From: Alistipes sp. UBA943
Lineage (GTDB): Bacteria; Bacteroidota; Bacteroidia; Bacteroidales; Rikenellaceae
Assembly (NCBI GenBank): GCA_002293345.1
Contig: DBDB01000100.1
Span: 1 to 34,688, forward strand
Reading direction: 5' to 3'
Length of the DNA: 34,688 nucleotides
Both the position numbers and the translations under genes were made by a program. Below the pieces are notes generated by a model. It worked only from the letters and a program-made list of their open reading frames with translations, did no database searches and was not told where the DNA came from. Shown here in pieces: positions 1 through 6,976 of the stretch (the first letter of the stretch is position 1; each line of letters opens with the position of its first letter).

Positions 1-20
1 GCCCCCGCCGCGGGGAGGAG
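1..20 (-). repeat. Edge of a third C-terminal lectin-like cassette (copy C)
   Basis: Only the first 20 nt of the cassette lie in the window. Read on the minus strand they encode Leu-Leu-Pro-Ala-Ala-Gly. The 12-bp string cgcggggaggag at 9-20 is identical to the 5' boundary of the cassettes at 15852-16056 and 31782-31983, which begin LLPATG and LLPAPG. The rest would extend off the left edge. It lies downstream of the msbA-like gene, beyond that gene's terminator hairpin. Membership rests on a short match, so it is an inference. Confidence 0.5.
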
Positions 21-31
21 AAGGTTAATGT

Positions 32-116
32 GTGGCGCGCGCCACGGCCCAAAGGGCCGATGCAAAAGAGGAAGTGTCAAACACTTCCTCTTTTGCATAA
101 TGGCGAGCTATGCTCG
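32..116. repeat. Cluster of four hairpins downstream of the ABC transporter gene
   Basis: Four back-to-back perfect inverted repeats fill this spacer: a 14-bp palindrome at 32-45, a 5-bp stem with an AAA loop at 46-58, an 18-bp stem with a CAA loop at 60-98, and a 5-bp stem with a TAT loop at 104-116. Tight stems with 3-nt loops recur in the spacer at 23836-24323, which suggests a genome-wide habit and not just one terminator. Confidence 0.75.
60..98 (-). terminator. 18-bp hairpin, probable terminator of valS-rnhA-msbA
   Basis: The arms at 60-77 and 81-98 are perfectly complementary around a 3-nt loop. The hairpin lies 45 nt past the ABC transporter stop codon. The outer part of each arm is A/T-rich (aaaag/ctttt), so the minus-strand transcript has a U-containing 3' arm. 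There is no long U-run, so it could equally stabilise a 3' end or act in both directions. Confidence 0.6.
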
Positions 117-142
117 ACATGCGCGCGCCCGGTGACGTCCGT

Positions 143-1975
143 TTAAAGTGCTTGCATCTCGATCAACTTGGCATACGTGCCATTCAGAGCGATCAACTCG
201 GTATGCGTGCCTTGTTCAATGATACGTCCCTTATCCACCACAAGAATTTTATCCGCATTGTGGATCGTCGATAGACGGTGGGCAATCACCACGGACGTAC
301 GTCCCTTCAACAGTGAATTCAGGGCCTCCTGTACCAGTTTTTCGCTCTCTGTGTCGAGTGCCGAGGTGGCTTCGTCGAGGATCAGGATCTCGGGATTCTT
401 CAACACCGCACGCGCGATACTCAACCGCTGCCGCTGTCCTCCGGAGAGTTTTGTGCCGCGATCACCGATATTTGTATCGTAACCCTGGGGCGTCTCCATG
501 ATAAACGTATGTGCATTGGCTACCTTTGCCGCCGTGATAATCTCGTCGAGCGAAGCGCCCGGGCATCCCATTGCGATGTTACCCGCAATCGTGTCATTGA
601 AAAGTACCGTGTCCTGTGCCACTGTGGAGATATGGTCGCGCAGGCTCTTTTGAGTCAGGTCTTGAAGGGGTACGCCGTCCACCAGAATCTCACCGCTCGT
701 GGGGTCGTAGAAACGCGGAATGAGTTCACTCAACGTCGATTTGCCACCTCCCGAGGGGCCTACCAGCGCCACGGTCTGTCCGTGTGGCACAGTGAACGAC
801 ACGCCGTCGATCACCTCGCGTTCGCCATCGTAAGAGAAGTGTACGTCGCGAAACTCCAACGATTTCTTAAACTCACCCATCTCCATGGCGCCCGGCACAT
901 CGGCAATATCGGGACGCTCGTCGATCACCTGAAAGATGCGTTCGCCGGCAGCGATACCCTGATTGAGCGTGGCGAACTGGTCGACGAACGAACGGACGGG
1001 ACGTGTGATCTGCGAGAAGGCCGCGATGAACGCGACGAACTCTTCGGGGCGTAACGATCCACCCACGACCAGCGACCCTCCGTACACGATCAGTACTGCC
1101 ACGGCTGTGATGCCCAAGAATTCACTCATCGGGGATGCCAACTGCTGACGTCGTGCCATGGAGAGCATCAGGTGTGAGAAATCGGCATTGAAATCGCGGA
1201 ATTTACGGCGGATGTAACCCGTGGCGTTGTAAGTTTTGATCACCTTGATGCCGGCCAACGATTCATCGAGGATACTCACCATGTCGCCCATACGCTCCTG
1301 TCCCTTGATGGCGGGGTGGCGGAGTTTTTTGACGATACGGCCGATCAGCAGCGCCACCAGCGGCAGGAAAATGATTGCGAACAGGGAAAGTTTCCAAGAG
1401 ATACCGAGCATCACCACCAAGTAGCCGATGATCAACAGCGGATCGCGAAAGATGACTTGCAGCGTGTTTGTGATGGAGTGTTGCACCACCATTACGTCCT
1501 GCGTGATGCGTGAGATGATGTCACCCTTGCGCTTGTCGCTGAAATATCCGGCACTCATCTCCATGATGCGTGTGAACATATCGTTGCGCATGCGTTGCAC
1601 GGAGCGAACGCGCATCTGTTCCACCACCATCGCACTCAGGTATCGGAACAGGCTGCTCAGCATCGTCACCAGTACCACCATGCATGCCAACAGGGTCAGC
1701 ATTTTGGGCATCGCGAACGATTCGCCGAACGTAAGTGTGTAGAGATAACTCACCGCTCCGTCGAAACGCATCGCGAAGATATCCGACAGCATGGGCGGCG
1801 TGTAGATGGGGGTGAAGACGAAGTTGTCCATGAACAGCGTCTTCATGATCGGGATGATCAGTGCATACGTCAGCGTGTTGAACAGCGCGTACAACAGTGC
1901 GTAGAAAAAGTACGGGACGGCATATTTCGCGAATGGCGAAGCGAATCCGAGGAGGCGTTTATAGGTTTTCCACAT
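143..1975 (-). CDS. msbA: ABC exporter, MsbA-like lipid/multidrug family
   Basis: This is a 610-aa half-transporter with the transmembrane domain fused to the ATPase, the layout of MsbA and related type IV exporters of the inner membrane. Hydrophobic segments occupy about residues 15-45, 92-118, 175-212 and 285-335. The ATPase domain has Walker A (GPSGGGKS, 406-413), the Q-loop (about 454), the signature LSGGQ (510-514), Walker B (ILILDE, 530-535) and the switch His566, so it should be active. MsbA moves core lipid A across the inner membrane; the substrate here is inferred from family resemblance and cannot be proven from sequence. It overlaps the end of rnhA by 17 nt and is last in the valS-rnhA-msbA run. 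Bacteroidota carry several such exporters, so the symbol is tentative. Confidence 0.85.
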   Translation of the reverse strand: MWKTYKRLLGFASPFAKYAVPYFFYALLYALFNTLTYALIIPIMKTLFMDNFVFTPIYTPPMLSDIFAMRFDGAVSYLYTLTFGESFAMPKMLTLLACMVVLVTMLSSLFRYLSAMVVEQMRVRSVQRMRNDMFTRIMEMSAGYFSDKRKGDIISRITQDVMVVQHSITNTLQVIFRDPLLIIGYLVVMLGISWKLSLFAIIFLPLVALLIGRIVKKLRHPAIKGQERMGDMVSILDESLAGIKVIKTYNATGYIRRKFRDFNADFSHLMLSMARRQQLASPMSEFLGITAVAVLIVYGGSLVVGGSLRPEEFVAFIAAFSQITRPVRSFVDQFATLNQGIAAGERIFQVIDERPDIADVPGAMEMGEFKKSLEFRDVHFSYDGEREVIDGVSFTVPHGQTVALVGPSGGGKSTLSELIPRFYDPTSGEILVDGVPLQDLTQKSLRDHISTVAQDTVLFNDTIAGNIAMGCPGASLDEIITAAKVANAHTFIMETPQGYDTNIGDRGTKLSGGQRQRLSIARAVLKNPEILILDEATSALDTESEKLVQEALNSLLKGRTSVVIAHRLSTIHNADKILVVDKGRIIEQGTHTELIALNGTYAKLIEMQAL

Positions 1976-2417
1976 AGCCTTTGTCTTCTAATTGTCCGAT
2001 TTTTTGGGTTGCGGCAGCCACGGCGAGCTCATCGCAACGGTTATTCTCCACGGTCGAGGCGTGTCCCTTCACCCACACGAAACGCACGCGGTGGCGTCGA
2101 AAAACGACCAGGAAACGTTGCCACAGATCGGGATTTTTCTTCTTTGCAAAGCCTTTCATCTCCCATCCGAATACCCAACGTTTTTCGACGGCGTCGACCA
2201 CATACCGCGAGTCGGAGTATACCGTGACGTCGCAACCCTCATTTTTCAACAGTTCCAACGCGGCACAAACGCCCATCAGCTCCATGCGGTTGTTGGTCGT
2301 CAGGCGGAAGCCTTGGGATATCTCCTTACGGTGACGTCCCGCGATCAATACCGCTCCATACCCTCCCGGGCCCGGATTGCCGAGCGACGAACCGTCCGTA
2401 TAGATCGTGATCTTCAA
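1959..2417 (-). CDS. rnhA: Ribonuclease HI
   Basis: This 152-aa RNase H1 cleaves the RNA strand of RNA-DNA hybrids such as R-loops and Okazaki primers. The four acidic residues of the active site sit in their usual motifs: Asp in YTDGSS, Glu in NRMELMG, Asp in YSDSRY and a C-terminal Asp in NNRCDELA. The reading frame offers TTG at 2417 as start, immediately before the family's usual first residues (KITIYTDGSS); no ATG lies nearby, so TTG is chosen. It lies 12 nt after the valS stop and its 3' end overlaps the ABC exporter gene by 17 nt, which points to co-transcription and perhaps coupled translation. Length is normal for bacterial RNase HI. Confidence 0.95.
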   Translation of the reverse strand: MKITIYTDGSSLGNPGPGGYGAVLIAGRHRKEISQGFRLTTNNRMELMGVCAALELLKNEGCDVTVYSDSRYVVDAVEKRWVFGWEMKGFAKKKNPDLWQRFLVVFRRHRVRFVWVKGHASTVENNRCDELAVAAATQKIGQLEDKGYVENL

Positions 2418-2429
2418 CTGTGTACAATT

Positions 2430-5048
2430 TTAAGACAGCTGTTTTTTCAGGGCCGCGATCTTGGCGATGGCATCGGCCTGTTTGGCGCGTTCGTTCGCAA
2501 CAACTGCTTCGGGTGCCGATCCGACGAACCGTTCGTTCGACAGTTTCTTCTCCACCGAGGCAAGGAATCCCTCGTAATAAGCGAGATCCTTTTCGAGTTG
2601 TGCACGGTCTTCCGCGCTCTCCTGCACTTCTAACGGCACGAAATATTGGGTCGTCTTCACGATAAATCCAATCCCACCGTCACCCTCGGAAACTTCCGAA
2701 ATGCCACCCAGATTACCCATCTTCACCATCACCGGAGCGTATTCCGATGGGTAGTTCTCGTCCGTGATGATATGTAGCGAGAGGGACTCTTTGGGTGAAA
2801 TATTGTGCTGTTTGCGGATGTTGCGTATGCCGGAGATGACCTCACGGGTCATCTCGAAGCGATTCAGGATCGCTTCGCTGATGCCGGCCGCGGCCGGCAT
2901 CGCGGCATACACAACAGACTCACCTTCCTTGCGGGGCGTGAGATCCTGCCAGATCTCCTCCGTGATGAAGGGCATGAACGGATGCAGCAGGCGCAGCAGC
3001 GAGTCGAAGAAATTACGTGTCGCGTCGAGTGTCACCATGTCGATGGGCGAGCCGTAGGCGGGTTTCACGAGTTCCAGGTACCACCCCGAAAAGTCATCCC
3101 AGAATAGTTTGTACAGCGTCATGAATGCCTCCGAAATGCGGTACGAGGACATCTCTTCATCCAGTTCACGGATCGTGCGGCTCAGCACGTTCTCGAACCA
3201 CTCGACCGCCAATCGTGACGCGTCGTCCTGCTTTGCGTCGGGAGATGCCTCCCATCCCGACACCAACCTGTATGCATTCCAGATCTTGTTGCCGAAGTTA
3301 CGTCCCTGTTCGCAGGGAGCCTCGTCGAACATCACATCGTTACCTGCCGACGATTGCAGCAGCATCCCGACACGCATGCCGTCCGCACCATATTTCGCGA
3401 TCAGATCCAACGGGTCGGGTGAGTTGCCCAACTGTTTGGACATCTTGCGTCCCAATTTGTCGCGCACGATACCCGTGAAGTAGACATGTGAGAAGGGTTT
3501 CTCGTTGCGATATTCGTATCCCGCCATAATCATCCGTGCCACCCAGAAGAAGATGATCTCGGGTGCCGTCACCAGGTCGTTGGTGGGGTAGTAGTAGTTG
3601 ATCTCCGCGTTATCCGGATTGCGTATGCCGTCGAAGACCGAGATGGGCCACAACCATGACGAGAACCACGTGTCCAGTACATCCTCATCCTGACGCAGGT
3701 CGGCGGCAGAAAGCGACGGCTCGATGAGCCGTGCTTTCGACAACGCCTCTTCGGGCGTTGGAGCCACAACGTAGTTGTGGCCGCCGCCGACCCTCGGTGG
3801 AAGATGCCACGCGGGAATGCGGTGACCCCACCACAACTGTCTCGAAATGCACCAATCCTTGATCCCATCCATCCAGTGACGATACGTGTTTTTGTACTTC
3901 TCCGGGATGAATTTTACGATATCCTCCGCCACAGCCTTGGCGGCAGGTTTTGACAGGCCATCCATCTTCACCCACCACTGCATCGACAGTTTCGGTTCGA
4001 TAGGCACACCCGTGCGTTCCGAACAACCTACGTTGTTCGTATAGTCCTCCGTCTTTTCCAACAGTCCGGCTGCATCCAGATCCTTCTCTATCTGCTTTCG
4101 CACGGCGAAACGATCCAGCGCTGCGTAGGGTAACCCTGTGCGAATCGTGCCGTTGTCGTTGAACACGTCGATCGACTCCAATCCGTACTTCTCTCCCAGC
4201 ATGTAGTCGTTCACGTCGTGTGCCGGAGTGACTTTCAGTGCACCCGTGCCGAACGTAATGTCCACATACGAGTCGCGTATCACTGGCACGGAACGCCCCA
4301 CTAACGGCACGATCACCCGTGCATCCTTCGGCAGCCAGGCGTATCGTTCGTCATCCGGATTCACACACAGGGCCGTGTCACCCATGATCGTCTCGGGCCG
4401 TGTCGTCGCCACAACCATGTACTTGTCCGTACCCTCGATTTTATATCTGAGATAATATAACTTGCCGTGCGTCTCTTTGAACATCACCTCCTCGTCCGAC
4501 AGCGCCGTTTTCGCCGAAGGGTCCCAGTTCACCATACGCACACCGCGGTAGATCAATCCCTTGTCGTGCAGGTCGCAAAACACCTTCAACACACTCTCCG
4601 AACGTGCTTCATCCATCGTGAATACCGTACGGTCCCAGTCGCACGATGCACCCAGTTTCTGCAACTGTTTCAAGATGATGCCGCCATACTCCTGCTTCCA
4701 CGTCCACGCATGCTCCAAAAACTCGTCACGTGTCAAGGATGACTTCTCGATACCTTGCTCCTTCAACCGTGCCACCACTTTGGCCTCCGTGGCGATCGAC
4801 GCGTGATCCGTGCCGGGAACCCAGCACGCGTTTTTACCCTGCATGCGAGCGCGACGTACCAAGATATCCTGGAGCGTGTTGTTGAGCATGTGTCCCATGT
4901 GCAACTGTCCCGTCACGTTGGGCGGGGGGATTACGATCGTATAGGGTTCGCGTTCGTCGGGTTCGGAGTGGAAAAGACGGTGGCGAAGCCAGTAGTCATA
5001 CCATTTCGATTCGAGATCCGCGGGAGTGTATTTGTCAGCAAGTGCCAT
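2430..5048 (-). CDS. valS: Valyl-tRNA synthetase
   Basis: This class I synthetase charges tRNA-Val. At 872 aa it has family length. The HIGH-type motif is in PPPNVTGQLHMGHM (about residues 41-54), the tryptophan-rich WWGHRIPAW segment is in the catalytic core, and the KMSKS-type motif reads GRKMSKQLGN. Between the two halves of the catalytic domain lies the editing domain (TTRPETIMGD is typical). The last 60 residues are a charged coiled coil, the tRNA-binding arm of ValRS. The frame stays open to 5087, but ATG at 5048 is chosen because it gives the normal N-terminus and follows the predicted promoter. It is the first gene of valS-rnhA-msbA. Three consecutive perfect inverted repeats lie inside it at 2835-2901. 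Confidence 0.97.
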   Translation of the reverse strand: MALADKYTPADLESKWYDYWLRHRLFHSEPDEREPYTIVIPPPNVTGQLHMGHMLNNTLQDILVRRARMQGKNACWVPGTDHASIATEAKVVARLKEQGIEKSSLTRDEFLEHAWTWKQEYGGIILKQLQKLGASCDWDRTVFTMDEARSESVLKVFCDLHDKGLIYRGVRMVNWDPSAKTALSDEEVMFKETHGKLYYLRYKIEGTDKYMVVATTRPETIMGDTALCVNPDDERYAWLPKDARVIVPLVGRSVPVIRDSYVDITFGTGALKVTPAHDVNDYMLGEKYGLESIDVFNDNGTIRTGLPYAALDRFAVRKQIEKDLDAAGLLEKTEDYTNNVGCSERTGVPIEPKLSMQWWVKMDGLSKPAAKAVAEDIVKFIPEKYKNTYRHWMDGIKDWCISRQLWWGHRIPAWHLPPRVGGGHNYVVAPTPEEALSKARLIEPSLSAADLRQDEDVLDTWFSSWLWPISVFDGIRNPDNAEINYYYPTNDLVTAPEIIFFWVARMIMAGYEYRNEKPFSHVYFTGIVRDKLGRKMSKQLGNSPDPLDLIAKYGADGMRVGMLLQSSAGNDVMFDEAPCEQGRNFGNKIWNAYRLVSGWEASPDAKQDDASRLAVEWFENVLSRTIRELDEEMSSYRISEAFMTLYKLFWDDFSGWYLELVKPAYGSPIDMVTLDATRNFFDSLLRLLHPFMPFITEEIWQDLTPRKEGESVVYAAMPAAAGISEAILNRFEMTREVISGIRNIRKQHNISPKESLSLHIITDENYPSEYAPVMVKMGNLGGISEVSEGDGGIGFIVKTTQYFVPLEVQESAEDRAQLEKDLAYYEGFLASVEKKLSNERFVGSAPEAVVANERAKQADAIAKIAALKKQLS
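2835..2901. repeat. Three tandem hairpins inside valS
   Basis: Three perfect inverted repeats sit side by side in coding sequence: 7-bp arms at 2835-2841/2847-2853, 7-bp arms at 2856-2862/2870-2876 and a 22-bp uninterrupted palindrome at 2880-2901 centred on ggccgcggcc. They encode the anticodon-binding domain region (MPAAAGISEAIL and following). No clear residue insertion is visible, so codon choice or gene conversion may have shaped the palindromes. Confidence 0.7.
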
Positions 5049-5076
5049 ATGGGTATAGAGTATATTGATAGTTCGG

Positions 5077-5106
5077 CAAAGATACAAAAAAAGACCTCGC
5101 CGTCAA
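5077..5106 (-). promoter_or_regulatory. Bacteroidetes-type promoter of valS
   Basis: On the minus strand a -7 box TATCTTTG (5077-5084) fits TAnnTTTG exactly and is preceded by TTG (5104-5106) at 19 nt spacing, the pattern of the main Bacteroidetes sigma factor. The valS ATG is at 5048. The promoter lies within the terminator hairpin of the upstream gene, so the end of one unit and the start of the next are interleaved. Confidence 0.7.
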
Positions 5107-5118
5107 GCAAGGTCTTTT
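5089..5118 (-). terminator. Intrinsic terminator of the BspA-like gene
   Basis: Nine-base complementary arms aaaagacct (5089-5097) and aggtctttt (5110-5118) form a hairpin downstream of the lipoprotein stop codon. On the minus strand the 3' arm runs on into a stretch of T residues, as in a Rho-independent terminator. The U-tract abuts the valS -7 box. Confidence 0.75.
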
Positions 5119-5194
5119 CTGAAAGGATATATCTTTCGGGTTACGCCGTCATGGTCAATTTTCCCGTCGGCCTCCCCCTTCCGGGCCCTCCGTT

Positions 5195-6886
5195 TTAGAT
5201 GGCCACGATGTTGTTGAATGTGGCACGCCAGTGAACCTGGATTGGTGTGCGATTCGGATCGTAGATCGTTCTGTAGCTCTCCACCAAAGCCGCGGGAACC
5301 TTCAATGTGTTGCCCCCGCCAGTGTCGAGACCTACCACATAGTTAGCCGTGACGCCGGATTGATTGACTACAACTGCTTCTTCTTTACCCAAGTCGCGAT
5401 CGAACGTCGGGAAAGCATAGTGATATTTGGTTACGATCTGTTGGTTCTCTCCTTCACCCTCCAATACATTGTAAGGTGCGATGTAGGTGCTGAGACCCAA
5501 GATACTATCCTCTCTCAGGATCGTCACTTCCATCAGTTTGTCGCATCCGCCGAACCAGGGAACCTCGTTGATCGTCGATGGGAATGTGATTGCAGTGAGT
5601 TCGGAGCAGCTGTCGAACGCACCTCTTCCGATACGCACGAGGCCTTCGGCAAGTGTCACTTCGGTGAGGCCCGTACATCCTGCAAAGGTGTTCCATGCAA
5701 TGTCGGTGATTTGCGATCCGGTAGCGAATTCAACCTTTGTCAAGCCTGTGCAACCTTCGAAGATACCTCTGTTAGCGCTGTTCGCCACATCGGTAGCGAC
5801 ACCCATGTTACCCTTGATATTGACCGGGATGATCAGCGTACCTGTGAGACCTGTGCAGTTACGGAAGGTACCGGGACGCAGGGCAGTCAGTTTGCTGGAG
5901 AGCGTCAGGTCGCCTGACAATTTCGCGCAATTCTCGAACGCGAACGCACCGAGGAACTCCAGGTTAGCCGGGAGGGCGGTCGTTGCGAGTGTCAGCTCGG
6001 GACAGTTACGGAACGCGTAGTCGCCGATGGAGATAATTTCCGGCTGCATGTTGATCGTTGTCAGTGCCGTAGCGCCGTCGAAGGCGTAGGTTCCGATGGA
6101 GGTCAATCTCTCAGGGAGGACCACTTCGGTGATGGTCTCCATCCAACCCCACCAAGGGCAAGCCGTAGCGGCGTCACCACCTTGGAATGTGAAGTCGCGC
6201 ATGCGTCCCGAACCGGTGATCGTCAACACGCGTCTTCCGTCCGCATGGTTGAACAACACCCATCTCAAGGTGGTACCACAGAGACCGCGGCTTACTTCGT
6301 AGTCGATATTTTTAACGGTAACTTCGCAAGTCGCCTCGACCATACCCACTTTGGCCAGGATAATGGCTTTACCAGGACCTACGGCGGTAATTTTACCGTT
6401 AGCAACGGTAGCTACTTTCTCGTTATCGGAGCTCCACACGATGGTACCTTGGGCGCCATCGGGCTTGAATGTCCACGTCAACGTCTGGTCTGTCAGCGGC
6501 TCCATCTCGAGCGTCGTCGAGGAGAGGATGATCTCCCTCACCGGAGGAACTTGGGCCTGCACCTCGATAAGGCAGGTGGCGTAAGCCTTGTTTTCGAGCG
6601 ACGCCGTGATGGTCGTCGTGCCGAGTGCGAGTGCCCTTACGACACCATCCTCATCCACCGAAGCCACGGAGGGAGAGGAAGATACCCAATACACTTTCTG
6701 ATCCGGATCGGGGGATACAGTAGCCTGAAGCGGCAACGACTCACCCGCACCGAGCGCCTCGTCGAAATAGAGGATCTCCGATGTTCGGTCCAGTGTGATC
6801 GTGGAATCCCCAACAGGAGTCTCCTTACAAGCCACAAACCCCAGATAGGCACCTGCGATCAGCAGCAATGAGAGTAACTTTTTCAT
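5195..6886 (-). CDS. Surface lipoprotein: Big_2-like domains plus BspA-type leucine-rich repeats
   Basis: This 563-aa protein starts with a lipoprotein signal peptide ending in GFVAC, so Cys20 is the likely lipidated residue. Two Big_2-like Ig domains follow at about 30-110 and 116-193; both show the family pattern (SSxPSVASVD...G..RA...GTTTITA and SSDNEKVATVANGKITAVGPG). From about 225 to 455 there are BspA/LRR_5-type repeats (variations on IGxYAFxxCxxLTxxxxP), here with many 'FEGCTGLTKVEF'-like units. The last 100 residues match no fold I recognise. Such proteins sit on the outer surface and often bind host or matrix proteins; the ligand here is unknown. It has its own promoter (6921-6951) and terminator (5089-5118), so it is a single-gene unit between two housekeeping runs. 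Confidence 0.85.
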   Translation of the reverse strand: MKKLLSLLLIAGAYLGFVACKETPVGDSTITLDRTSEILYFDEALGAGESLPLQATVSPDPDQKVYWVSSSPSVASVDEDGVVRALALGTTTITASLENKAYATCLIEVQAQVPPVREIILSSTTLEMEPLTDQTLTWTFKPDGAQGTIVWSSDNEKVATVANGKITAVGPGKAIILAKVGMVEATCEVTVKNIDYEVSRGLCGTTLRWVLFNHADGRRVLTITGSGRMRDFTFQGGDAATACPWWGWMETITEVVLPERLTSIGTYAFDGATALTTINMQPEIISIGDYAFRNCPELTLATTALPANLEFLGAFAFENCAKLSGDLTLSSKLTALRPGTFRNCTGLTGTLIIPVNIKGNMGVATDVANSANRGIFEGCTGLTKVEFATGSQITDIAWNTFAGCTGLTEVTLAEGLVRIGRGAFDSCSELTAITFPSTINEVPWFGGCDKLMEVTILREDSILGLSTYIAPYNVLEGEGENQQIVTKYHYAFPTFDRDLGKEEAVVVNQSGVTANYVVGLDTGGGNTLKVPAALVESYRTIYDPNRTPIQVHWRATFNNIVAI

Positions 6887-6920
6887 GTTATGTTATTTTT
6901 AGGTTATTTGTATCTCCTCG

Positions 6921-6951
6921 CAAAAATAGCATAAAATTTTAACTATGCAAA
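6921..6951 (-). promoter_or_regulatory. Consensus Bacteroidetes promoter of the BspA-like gene
   Basis: The minus strand reads TTTG (6948-6951), exactly 19 nt, then TATTTTTG (6921-6928), a full match to TTTG-N19-TAnnTTTG. Transcription would begin a few bases beyond, leaving a leader of roughly 25-30 nt before the ATG at 6886. This is the best promoter in the window and strong evidence for the phylum. Confidence 0.8.
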
Positions 6952-6976
6952 GTTTGCGGTTACTTTTTATGGGTCT

